In this document: positions 1-6,405 of the stretch, piece by piece
Numbering within the stretch: the stretch's first letter is position 1
How the letters are laid out: every line of letters starts with the position of its first letter
Origin: Planctomycetota bacterium
Lineage (GTDB): Bacteria; Planctomycetota; Phycisphaerae; FEN-1346; JAACEH01
Length of the DNA stretch: 40,081 bases
Reading direction: 5' to 3'
Assembly: GCA_016935955.1 (NCBI GenBank)
Contig: JAFGPY010000457.1
Location: 1 to 40,081, forward strand
The notes under the pieces: generated by a model
The model's database searches: none
The model's input: the letters and a program-made list of their open reading frames with translations, nothing else
Told to the model about the DNA's origin: nothing
Position numbers and translations under genes: made by a program

Positions 1-28
1 ACTTTCCGGCACAACCGGGCACAGTGAA

Positions 29-298
29 TTGGCGGAGGGGAGAGGATTCGAACCCCCGGAGCCCTTGCGGGCTCAGCGGTTTTCAAGGCCAATCGGTGAA
101 TCGCCTAACGAGTTGCAGGGCAACGAGATAGCGGCATCCGATGACCCCGGCGCAGCGCCAGCGTCAGCGCGCAACGCAGAGAACGAAATCTCCGACCCTG
201 ACCTGGCCGCGCTGGTGATCTCGTGGCCAAGTCTGCCTGAACCCATTAGAGCAGCAATCAGAGCAATGGTCAACTCGGTTGCGGAGGGCAAGCCATGA
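29..298 (+). CDS. Small ORF that starts inside the tRNA att core; conserved-looking C-terminus, unknown function
   Basis: An 89-residue ORF with a TTG start lying in the CCA/acceptor region of the tRNA fragment, so its first about 20 residues are tRNA sequence read as protein (AEGRGFEPP...). The C-terminal half is normal-looking protein (DLAALVISWPSLPEPIRAA) with a W-P-x-L-P-x-x-I-R-A pattern. I associate this ending with short ORFs next to tRNA-integrated elements in Planctomycetota; that is recollection, not a search result. No clear ribosome site precedes the TTG. It may be a gene whose 5' end is supplied by the attachment site, or the remnant tail of a longer one. Its stop overlaps an ATG at 295 that opens a doubtful 67-residue frame. 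Confidence 0.4.
   Translation: MAEGRGFEPPEPLRAQRFSRPIGESPNELQGNEIAASDDPGAAPASARNAENEISDPDLAALVISWPSLPEPIRAAIRAMVNSVAEGKP
30..87 (-). other. 3' half of tRNA-Ser(UGA): probable attachment site (att) at the left end of the element
   Basis: Read on the minus strand, this begins at the anticodon loop CTTGAAA (anticodon UGA) and continues through the 3' anticodon strand ACCGC, a long class II variable arm (GAGCCC-GCAA-GGGCTC), a T arm with TTCGAAT, the acceptor strand CCCCTCC, discriminator G and an encoded CCA. The 5' half is absent: the bases right of position 88 do not pair with ACCGC, and no D arm follows. Identity therefore stops at the anticodon loop, a common crossover point for tyrosine integrases. 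I infer that this is the duplicated 3' fragment left by integration, that DNA left of about 30 is host, and that the restored tRNA lies at the far right end, outside the window. Confidence 0.85.
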
Positions 299-483
299 CC
301 TCCGCCGGTGAGAGTCTGTCCGCGCGCTGTGAGTGTCTGCGGTGCAGGGAGATGCCAGACGTGTCAGCCGAGCGGGTCCTCCGTCGGCGAGAGAGGAACA
401 CCCCAAGGGGAACTATCAGGGGCGCGACTATTCTTTCCTGCGCCCAAAAAGGGCCGGGCCAGGGCTGGCAAAGTAGTAACCGT
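299..483. other. Spacer between the att-side ORF and the tRNA-Gly-like gene
   Basis: No convincing gene. Two overlapping short frames (295-498 and 308-493) lack family resemblance and a good ribosome site. A small inverted repeat GCCC-AAAAA-GGGC lies near 443-455. No clear promoter consensus for the following tRNA was seen. Confidence 0.5.
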
Positions 484-558
484 GCGCCGGTGATGTAACG
501 CGAGCATGCCCGCCTCTCCAGGCGGGAAGTGGCGGTTCGATGCCGCCCCGGCGCTCCA
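484..558 (+). tRNA. tRNA-Gly-like gene with an eight-base anticodon loop
   Basis: Acceptor GCGCCGG (484-490) pairs perfectly with CCGGCGC (548-554), followed by discriminator T and an encoded CCA (556-558). Positions 8-9 are TG, the D stem is ATGT/GCAT with loop AACGCGA, and the T arm is GGCGG-TTCGATG-CCGCC. The anticodon arm is CCCGC-CTCTCCAG-GCGGG, a perfect five-pair stem with eight loop bases instead of seven, which places CTCC in the anticodon position after U33. The alternative is a six-pair stem with a six-base loop. Glycine identity features G1:C72, C2:G71, U73 and C35/C36 are all present. The D loop has C where G19 is expected, which would break the G19:C56 contact. It may be a working nonstandard tRNA, a non-translational one, or a decayed copy. 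Confidence 0.7.
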
Positions 559-571
559 GATTTGCAGTCAC

Positions 572-630
572 GCTCTTTGACAACCGAAACAATCTTCCGC
601 TTTTCTTCGTCGCCGGGCTCGCCGGAAGAT
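572..630 (+). promoter_or_regulatory. Repeated box GCTCYYTGACAACCGAA followed by a hairpin (copy 1)
   Basis: GCTCTTTGACAACCGAA (572-588) matches a second copy at 11354-11370 in 15 of 17 bases. Four bases later an inverted repeat ATCTTCCG (592-599) / CGGAAGAT (623-630) can fold with a 23-base loop. The second copy is likewise followed directly by a hairpin of unrelated sequence. Function unknown. Confidence 0.35.
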
Positions 631-667
631 GTAAGGCCACCCTCACTTTGGGCTTAGAGTCATAGTA

Positions 668-715
668 CATAATCGTTATGTGTGTGCTATTTCTCTTGCT
701 CTAAGTCGTTATGTG
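668..715 (+). promoter_or_regulatory. Operator-like repeats TCGTTATGTG
   Basis: TCGTTATGTG occurs at 673-682 and again at 706-715, exactly 33 bases apart, about three helical turns. The first copy lies inside a palindrome CATAA-TCG-TTATG (668-680). The second sits in the spacer between the -35 and -10 boxes of the promoter at 696-724. The arrangement suits a repressor that binds cooperatively and blocks the promoter; no repressor gene was recognised in the window. Confidence 0.45.
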
Positions 716-724
716 GTCTATACT
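696..724 (+). promoter_or_regulatory. Promoter for the early/packaging operon
   Basis: TTGCTC (696-701), a 17-base spacer, and TATACT (719-724) match a sigma70-type promoter well, within a locally AT-rich stretch. Transcription would begin near 731 and leave a leader of about 95 bases before the first gene at 827. Confidence 0.55.
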
Positions 725-764
725 TATGATGAAGTGAGGATTCTGGCAACCCGGTAAGTCAAGT

Positions 765-796
765 GGGCGGCAAGGTGTTAGTGGCACCCGCCGCCC
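765..796 (+). promoter_or_regulatory. Leader hairpin upstream of the first operon gene
   Basis: GGGCGGC (765-771) pairs with GCCGCCC (790-796), and inside it GGTG (774-777) pairs with CACC (785-788). No U-run follows, and the ribosome site AAAGGAGC lies about 16 bases downstream. It could stabilise the mRNA or be a protein-binding or attenuation element; terminator function looks unlikely. Confidence 0.4.
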
Positions 797-826
797 GGCA
801 CAGCCAAGCTAGAAAGGAGCTTAGCC

Positions 827-1789
827 ATGCAAGACGAGTCTAGCACAGCGGTGGCGGAGAAGCAAGCGGAGCACGCGGACCTGTTCAAGCTGTTCGCGGG
901 GGCCATTCAGGAGCACCTGGAGAACCTCGGGATCGACCCGGCGGAGGTCAGCCGCATCTGCGATGAGAAGATCGCGGCGGCCCGCCTGCCCCGGCCCCTG
1001 GAAGTGCACCTGGCCGATCAGAGGGTGGTCGCCCTGAGCGACCGGACCCACCGGCAGTTCGAAGAGTTGCTGGGCATGGTGCGGGAAGGCCACCGCAACC
1101 TTCTCATGGTCGGACCGGCGGGGACGGGCAAGACGACGCTGGCCAAGCACGTCGCCAAGGCCCTGGACCTGGACTTCGCGTTCCTGTCTCTGTCGGCCGG
1201 GGTGACCGAGACGCACCTGTTCGGCCGCATCCTGCCCCAGGCGGACGGTTCGTGGGGCTACCAGACCAGCCGCTTCATCGAAGTGTACGAGAACGGCGGC
1301 GTCTTTCTCCTGGACGAGATCGACGCGGCCGACTCGAACGTCATGGTCGCCATCAACGCCGCCCTGGCCAACGGCGTTCTGGCCAATCCCGTCAACGGCA
1401 AGCTCCACCAGCGTCATGCGGACTGCTACATCATCGCCGCCGCCAACACCTATGGGCTGGGCGGCGACACCATGTACGTCGGGCGGAATCAGTTGGACGC
1501 GGCCACCCTCGACCGGTTCGTCATGGCCACCCTGTTCGTGGACTATGACACGGGCCTGGAGAACGACATCGTGCGGGCGGTACTGGCCCAGCCGGAAGGC
1601 GACGAACTGCTGGCCTGGGTGACGGGCCTGCGGGAGTCGATCCGGCAGAACCGCATCCGCCGGGTGGCTTCGACGCGGCTGATCGAGGGCTCGGTGAAGG
1701 CCATGAACCGGGGGGCCAGCCTGGACGACGTGAAGGGACGTTACTTCCAGAGTTGGACGGCCGACGAGCGGGCCAAGGTCGGGGCGTAA
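827..1789 (+). CDS. MoxR/CobS-like AAA+ ATPase
   Basis: A 320-residue AAA+ ATPase of the MoxR/CobS (AAA_5-like) type. Walker A GPAGTGKT is at residues 96-103 and Walker B VFLLDEID at about 159-166, followed by the long helical insert and N-terminal leucine-rich segment usual in this group. Family members use ATP hydrolysis to remodel or load metal into partner proteins and normally act with a von Willebrand A (VWA) protein; the next gene is VWA-like, which supports that pairing. The start has a strong ribosome site (AAAGGAGC, 812-819). It is the first gene after the promoter and leader hairpin. Its substrate cannot be told from the sequence. Confidence 0.85.
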   Translation: MQDESSTAVAEKQAEHADLFKLFAGAIQEHLENLGIDPAEVSRICDEKIAAARLPRPLEVHLADQRVVALSDRTHRQFEELLGMVREGHRNLLMVGPAGTGKTTLAKHVAKALDLDFAFLSLSAGVTETHLFGRILPQADGSWGYQTSRFIEVYENGGVFLLDEIDAADSNVMVAINAALANGVLANPVNGKLHQRHADCYIIAAANTYGLGGDTMYVGRNQLDAATLDRFVMATLFVDYDTGLENDIVRAVLAQPEGDELLAWVTGLRESIRQNRIRRVASTRLIEGSVKAMNRGASLDDVKGRYFQSWTADERAKVGA

Positions 1790-1819
1790 TCGAAACCACC
1801 GGGAACAGGAGAGACGAAC

Positions 1820-2851
1820 ATGACGCACGCAAGAACATTGCCCGAAGGTCGGCTGGAAGAAGCGAAGATCCGCTACGCGATGGGCGAGCCGGTGAAGTCG
1901 ATTGCCCGCAGCATGGGCGTCACCTGGCAGAGCCTGTGGGGCGTGGTCAAAGGCGCCGAGCCGAAGGGCCAGCCGAAGACGCACAAGCGCACGGGCCGGA
2001 GCACGCTGGCCCAGGACTGTCTGGACAATGTGGACCGGTGGGAATGGGGCAGCGTGGGCGAGGCCGTCGTGGACGCCCTGGCCGACTATGCCCAGACGCC
2101 GGGCAACCAGCGGCTCTTGCAGGCCAAGGTTGAGCGGTGCCTGAGCGGGTCGGACGCCTGGGGCAACTACTACACCCGCGACCGGCTGCTTGACGAGTTG
2201 AAGTCGCCGCCGCCGGCGCTGCTGGCGGAAGTGGACGCCATGCGGGAGAAGCTGCTGGGCGGGTTGCCGTTGCCGACGACGCCCCGGCGTCGGGTTCGCC
2301 GCGGTCAGGAGTCCGGCGAGGAGATCGACAGCGACCGCTATCTGGCACGGGTGCCGGAAGTGTGGGACCGGTCGGTCCGGGAGCCGGTGGTGCGGCGGCA
2401 GATCACCATCGGTATCAACATGGGTGTGGCCTGGTACGAGAAGCCGGAAGCGGTGCTGTACCGGGGAGCCGCGGCCCTGGCCCTGGCGGATTACCTCACC
2501 GGCCAGGGGTGCAACGTGGGGCTGGTGGCGTTCAACTCGACCCGCAACCCGACCGAGCGGTCGGCCCATGCGGTGGCCAGGCTGGTGCTGAAGTCGCACG
2601 ATATGCCGCTGGACGTGAGTGCGGTGGCCCTGGCGGTCTGCGAGATCGCCTTCACGCGGACGATCATGTACGTCGGGGCCATGCGTCACTGGCCGGGCCG
2701 GGCGCGGCAGGGCTGGGGCAGCGTGGCCCGGTTGCCGGAGCAGGACAAGCGGGGCCTCGACTTCGTGGTGGAGTCGGGTGTGAAGAGCCGCGAGGCGGCG
2801 GAAGCGTGGCTGCGGGAATGCGTGGAACAGGCACGGGAGCAGGCGGCCTGA
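1820..2851 (+). CDS. HTH plus VWA-like protein, probable partner of the MoxR-type ATPase
   Basis: A 343-residue protein. Residues 11-45 form a helix-turn-helix-like segment ending WQSLWGVVKG that matches the same residues of the clamp-loader-like protein at 3759. The C-terminal third (about 195-300) has alternating hydrophobic strands and helices, with ITIGINMGVAW at the position of a VWA metal site followed by GLVAFNS, so it resembles a VWA fold with a degenerate DxSxS site. I recall phage proteins of this kind as a DUF7192-type family, which I cannot check. An AGGAGA ribosome site precedes the ATG, and the gene follows the ATPase by 30 bases. The HTH suggests DNA binding; MoxR partnership is inferred from position. 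Confidence 0.55.
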   Translation: MTHARTLPEGRLEEAKIRYAMGEPVKSIARSMGVTWQSLWGVVKGAEPKGQPKTHKRTGRSTLAQDCLDNVDRWEWGSVGEAVVDALADYAQTPGNQRLLQAKVERCLSGSDAWGNYYTRDRLLDELKSPPPALLAEVDAMREKLLGGLPLPTTPRRRVRRGQESGEEIDSDRYLARVPEVWDRSVREPVVRRQITIGINMGVAWYEKPEAVLYRGAAALALADYLTGQGCNVGLVAFNSTRNPTERSAHAVARLVLKSHDMPLDVSAVALAVCEIAFTRTIMYVGAMRHWPGRARQGWGSVARLPEQDKRGLDFVVESGVKSREAAEAWLRECVEQAREQAA

Positions 2852-2882
2852 GCCGCCGTCCCTCTGAGACAGGAGACGAGCC

Positions 2883-3314
2883 ATGGTGGACTTCAATCGC
2901 AAGCAAGCGGAGCAGGAAACGGAGAATCCGTGGGACGGCGCCGAGGTCGTGTTCAGCTACTCGCGGGCGCAGGCCATCGAAGACGGCGTGCTGGTGGACC
3001 TCGCGCAGGAGCCGCTGGTGACGCTGTGCCGGCAGGCGGGTTTCCGTCTGCCCATTGCCATGACGGCCACGGCCTGGGCGGAGTGTGTCGGGTCGGAGCC
3101 GTTGCCGCAGGGCCAGTCGGTCAACGGCCGTCTGTGGGACGTGCTGAACGTGCTGCGGACGGCCATCCACGCGAACGAGTTGACCGACCGCGTGCACTTC
3201 AAGGTGCGGGTCTGGAACGGGGTGCGGTTCGACACGGTGCAGATGTGGTGCCAGTGCGGGCCGGGCGACACGGCGGAGCCGGTGCTGACAATCATGCTCG
3301 AAGGGGAGGATTGA
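2883..3314 (+). CDS. DUF6573-like protein
   Basis: A 143-residue protein with VVFSYSRAQAIEDGVLVDL near residues 21-39, followed by an AGFRLPIAMTATAW segment. Both are features I associate with DUF6573, a family of uncharacterised proteins frequent on plasmids and phages. The middle part (SVNGRLWDVLNVLRTAI) is helical and the end is strand-rich. Ribosome site CAGGAGA is well placed. It lies 31 bases after the VWA-like gene and 3 bases before the DUF488-like gene, so it is co-transcribed. No catalytic function can be assigned. Confidence 0.65.
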   Translation: MVDFNRKQAEQETENPWDGAEVVFSYSRAQAIEDGVLVDLAQEPLVTLCRQAGFRLPIAMTATAWAECVGSEPLPQGQSVNGRLWDVLNVLRTAIHANELTDRVHFKVRVWNGVRFDTVQMWCQCGPGDTAEPVLTIMLEGED

Positions 3315-3317
3315 ACG

Positions 3318-3743
3318 ATGCGAGTCTACACCTTGGGCTACACGGGTTGGCAACCGGCGGAGTTGTTGGAGGTGGCGGAGCGGCTGAACGCGACGGTCAT
3401 CGACGTGCGGCTGATGCCGCGGTCGCGGTGGTCGCCGGGCTTCAACGCCAAGGCCCTCCAGGCGGCGCTGGGCGACCGCTACGTCTGGCTCGAAGGCTTC
3501 GGCAACCTCAACTACAAGGGCGGCCCGATTGTCCTGAAGGATTTCGCGGGGGCGGTCGCGAAGCTGGGCGAGATGTCGCCCCACGGGCCTCGGGTCATCC
3601 TGATGTGCGGCTGTGCGGACGTGAACGTCTGCCACCGCAAGATGGTGGCCGAACGGCTGGCCAAGTTCTGGCACTGCCCGATTGAGCACCTGGAGCGGCC
3701 GAAGCGTGAAGTGCCGGACAGCGACCAGTTGGGTCTGTTCTGA
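3318..3743 (+). CDS. DUF488 family protein
   Basis: A 141-residue protein with the typical DUF488 layout: YTLGYTGW at the N-terminus, DVRLMPRSRWSPGFN around residues 30-45, and a C-terminal MCGCADVNVCHRKMVAERL cysteine/histidine motif. DUF488 proteins are found in bacteria and phages; their biochemical role is not settled. The ribosome site GGGGAGG ends about 9 bases before the ATG. The gene belongs to the early operon between the DUF6573-like and clamp-loader-like genes. Confidence 0.85.
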   Translation: MRVYTLGYTGWQPAELLEVAERLNATVIDVRLMPRSRWSPGFNAKALQAALGDRYVWLEGFGNLNYKGGPIVLKDFAGAVAKLGEMSPHGPRVILMCGCADVNVCHRKMVAERLAKFWHCPIEHLERPKREVPDSDQLGLF

Positions 3744-3758
3744 GAAAGGGGAACGGCA

Positions 3759-4610
3759 ATGAGCACGGCATACACAATCGACGGCGAACGGCTGGCGGCA
3801 CTGGCCGAGCGTCATGCACGGGGCGAGAGCCTGAAGGCCCTGGCGGTGGAGACCGGGCTGTCCTGGCAGAAGTTGTGGGGCCTGGTGCGGGGCAAGGGCA
3901 CCGGCACATTGGCCCCGAAGGTCTGTAGGGCCTTGCAGGCGCGGCGTGGCGCTGCGTCGCTGCCGGAACGATACCGTCCTATCACCCTCGACGGACTGTG
4001 GGGCCAGGACCGGGTGGTGAGAGTTCTGCGGAGCTTCGCCGCCTCGCCCTGCCCGTCGGCCTTCATCTTCGAGGGCGGCACCGGCACCGGCAAGACCACC
4101 GCGGCCCTGGCCCTGGCGGCGGCCCTGGGCTGCGACCTCGACCAGGCCGACTTTGGCGGCGTCCGCCAGATCGCCAGCGGCGAGCAGAACGCCGACGCGG
4201 TGCGCGACACCTTCCGGGCGGCGTCGCTGATGCCCATGTATGGCAGCGGCTGGAAAGTCGTCATCGTCAATGAGGCCGACCGGATGGGCCTGCCGGCCGA
4301 GACGATCTGGCTGGATCGGCTGGAGCAGTTGCCCCGTCGGACGGTGATCGTCTTCACCACCAACAGCCTGGAGCGGCTGAGCCAGCGGTTTATCGACCGG
4401 TGCACGCTGCTGCGGTTCGAGTCGCGGGCCGACGTGCTGCGCCCGGCGATGATCGAGTTCGCCTCGGCGGTGTGGAAGGCCGAGACGGGCAAGCAGCCGA
4501 ACGCGAAGCGGATCGCCGCCCTGGTCGGAGAATCGGTGGTGAAGGGCGAGCTGAGTTTCCGGCGGGTGGCGCAGACCATGGCCACGGCCATCGCGGAGGG
4601 CGGGGAATGA
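3759..4610 (+). CDS. Clamp-loader-like AAA+ ATPase with N-terminal HTH
   Basis: A 283-residue protein. Residues 11-45 repeat the helix-turn-helix seen in the VWA-like protein (ending WQKLWGLVRG, 16 of 35 positions identical). Residues from about 70 resemble DnaX/replication factor C ATPases: RYRPITLDGLWGQ, Walker A GGTGTGKT (106-113), Walker B-like VVIVNEADRM (167-176, with N in place of the first D), and an arginine-finger-like RFIDRC segment. Cellular clamp loaders open sliding clamps on DNA. A lone small phage version with an HTH may instead load another ring or deliver a partner to a DNA site. Its last bases overlap the next gene by ATGA, which implies translational coupling. Confidence 0.75.
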   Translation: MSTAYTIDGERLAALAERHARGESLKALAVETGLSWQKLWGLVRGKGTGTLAPKVCRALQARRGAASLPERYRPITLDGLWGQDRVVRVLRSFAASPCPSAFIFEGGTGTGKTTAALALAAALGCDLDQADFGGVRQIASGEQNADAVRDTFRAASLMPMYGSGWKVVIVNEADRMGLPAETIWLDRLEQLPRRTVIVFTTNSLERLSQRFIDRCTLLRFESRADVLRPAMIEFASAVWKAETGKQPNAKRIAALVGESVVKGELSFRRVAQTMATAIAEGGE

Positions 4611-5107
4611 ACGAGTCGGCGACGGATCGGGTGCTGCTGTGGATGGTCAGCGGCCTGTCGGGGGCCGACCTGGAGGCCGCCTGCATCGCCAAGCTGGACG
4701 TGCCGGCGGAGAACGTCAAGGCGGTGATCGCCGATGCGAGGAAGCGCCTCACCTTGGCCGCCGAGTACAACCGCGACGAGATGCTCGGCACGGCGCTGAC
4801 GCGGCTGAATGACCTCTACGGCCGGTGCATCCGAGCCGGCGCCGACGGCAACGGGCCGAACCTGGCCAAGGCCCTCGACGTGCAGCGCGAGATCAACCGC
4901 CTGGCCGGGCTCTACCGCGGCCCGGGCGCGGGGTCTACGGCCGGCGAGGGCGGCACGGTGGAGTCGGAGGCGGCGGCGGAACTGGCGGCCATCGGGGAGT
5001 ACCTGTTGCCGCTGGAACTGGCGGACGAGAGTTACCCGCTCCGTGAGCACGCCCGGCTGGCGGTCTGCCGCATCCAGGAACTGAGCCCCGAGCCGAAGAA
5101 GGAGTGA
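4607..5107 (+). CDS. Putative terminase small subunit (TerS-like)
   Basis: The ATG at 4607 overlaps the preceding stop (ATGA) and gives 166 residues; the same frame is open further upstream but that part reads as a shadow of the ATPase gene. The protein starts with a helical segment that could recognise DNA (SGADLEAACIAKLDVP) and continues with LTRLNDLYGRCIRAG and QREINRLAGLYR, a pattern I associate with small terminase-like proteins. The tail is Gly/Ala-rich and acidic. Small terminases bind the packaging start and recruit the large subunit. Two genes separate it from the large terminase at 7146, so the call rests on weak pattern plus position. Confidence 0.4.
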   Translation: MNESATDRVLLWMVSGLSGADLEAACIAKLDVPAENVKAVIADARKRLTLAAEYNRDEMLGTALTRLNDLYGRCIRAGADGNGPNLAKALDVQREINRLAGLYRGPGAGSTAGEGGTVESEAAAELAAIGEYLLPLELADESYPLREHARLAVCRIQELSPEPKKE

Positions 5108-5109
5108 CC

Positions 5110-6405
5110 ATGTTCATCGGGAGCATCAACCGCTACATGCGGGCCGTGCTGGAGTCCGCCGCGAGCCGGTGGCACGACCTGCCGGTCTACGTGGCCTGCT
5201 CCGGCAACTTCACCGTCGAGCGTATCCTCGCCCGCTGCGGGACAGGGCCGATCCGCTCGAACGACGTGTCCGTGTACTCCTGCGCCATGGGCTGGCACCT
5301 GGCCGGGCGGCCGGTCGAGTACAGCCTGAAGCCGGAGGCGGCCGCCGAGTACGAGTGGCTGGCCGGTTCGCTGGAGCCGGGGTTGCCGACCATCGCCACG
5401 CTCTTGCTGGTGGGGCAGATGTTCACCGCCGGGCGCGGCACGGCCTACGCGGCGCGGATGATCGACGCCTACCGCCGCAAGTGGCCGGAGCTTCACGCCG
5501 CCACGGTGGCCCGCGTGACCAAGGCCCTCCAGGGGCTCACACTGGCCGACTACCACGCCGGCGACTGCCGGGAGTTCCTGGCCAAAGCGGACAAGGGCGG
5601 CGTCTGCATCACCTTTCCGCCAACCTACCGGGGCGGGTACGAGCGCATCTACAAGCGGTTGGAAGAGGTCTTCGCCTGGCCCCGGCCGGAGTACGAACTG
5701 TTCGGCCCCGATGACTTCGAGTTGTTCTGCCAGAGCGTGCGGAGCTTCCGCCATTGGATGATCTCCAGCGACGTGGAGCACCCGGAGATGGCCGAGCGCC
5801 ATGTCGCGACGGTCCAGACCGGCCTGCGCAGCAAGCCCGTGTTCATGTACTCCGACGACGCGCCGGTCCGGGTGGCCCTGGCCCGGCAAACAATAGGCCG
5901 CAACCCCTGGGCTCCCCGCACCGACGACGTAATCGAGCCCATTCAGGTGGTGCGGATCGACACGCGGACCATGAACGCCATCCGCAGCCTCTACCTGAAC
6001 CCCGGCATCCTGGTCACCGACGCCTCGCGCAACTTCGCCGTGCTTTCGGCCGGCAAGCTCATCGGGGCCTTCGGCCTGTCGCTGCCGCGCGGGCCGCTGC
6101 CCTGCGACATCTATCTGCTCTCGGACTTCGGCGTGCGCCCCAGTCCGCACCGGCGGCTGTCGAAGTTGATTCTGGCCTGCGTGGTCAGCAAGGAAGTGCA
6201 GACCGACCTGGAGCAATGGCTGTGCAGCCGCGTGAAGACCCTCGGCACCACGGCCTTCACCGACAAGCCGGTCTCGATGAAGTATCGCGGCATGTTCGAG
6301 GTCTACTCGCGCGCCGAAGGGCGCGTCAACTACACCGGACCGCTGGGCCGGTGGACTCTGAAGGAGGGTTTCGCATGGTGGAAAGAGAAGCACTCGGGCA
6401 AGTGA
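5110..6405 (+). CDS. Putative antirestriction adenine-methyltransferase-like protein, two-part
   Basis: A 431-residue protein. The N-terminal part has VYVACSGNFTVER (26-38), similar to an AdoMet-binding loop, and a FPPTYRGGYER segment (169-179) reminiscent of the DPPY catalytic motif of adenine methyltransferases. The C-terminal third is compact and conserved-looking, with YLLSDFGVRPS, RLSKLILACVVS and TTAFTDKPVSMKYRG. I recall this combination in phage proteins annotated as putative antirestriction adenine methyltransferase. It would modify phage DNA to resist host restriction; DNA modification by the C-terminal part is inference. ATG 5110 is chosen because AGAAGGAG lies six bases upstream; an in-frame GTG at 5104 directly touches that ribosome site. 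Confidence 0.6.
   Translation: MFIGSINRYMRAVLESAASRWHDLPVYVACSGNFTVERILARCGTGPIRSNDVSVYSCAMGWHLAGRPVEYSLKPEAAAEYEWLAGSLEPGLPTIATLLLVGQMFTAGRGTAYAARMIDAYRRKWPELHAATVARVTKALQGLTLADYHAGDCREFLAKADKGGVCITFPPTYRGGYERIYKRLEEVFAWPRPEYELFGPDDFELFCQSVRSFRHWMISSDVEHPEMAERHVATVQTGLRSKPVFMYSDDAPVRVALARQTIGRNPWAPRTDDVIEPIQVVRIDTRTMNAIRSLYLNPGILVTDASRNFAVLSAGKLIGAFGLSLPRGPLPCDIYLLSDFGVRPSPHRRLSKLILACVVSKEVQTDLEQWLCSRVKTLGTTAFTDKPVSMKYRGMFEVYSRAEGRVNYTGPLGRWTLKEGFAWWKEKHSGK

Noticed and set aside
295..498. 67-codon ORF overlapping the stop of the att-side ORF
   Set aside because: Runs into the tRNA-like gene, lacks a convincing ribosome site beyond the ATGA overlap and shows no recognisable family.
821..2902. 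Long minus-strand ORF of 693 codons across the MoxR and VWA-like genes
   Set aside because: Arg/His/Pro/Leu-rich shadow of high-GC plus-strand genes, with no family resemblance; both plus-strand genes have strong motifs and ribosome sites.
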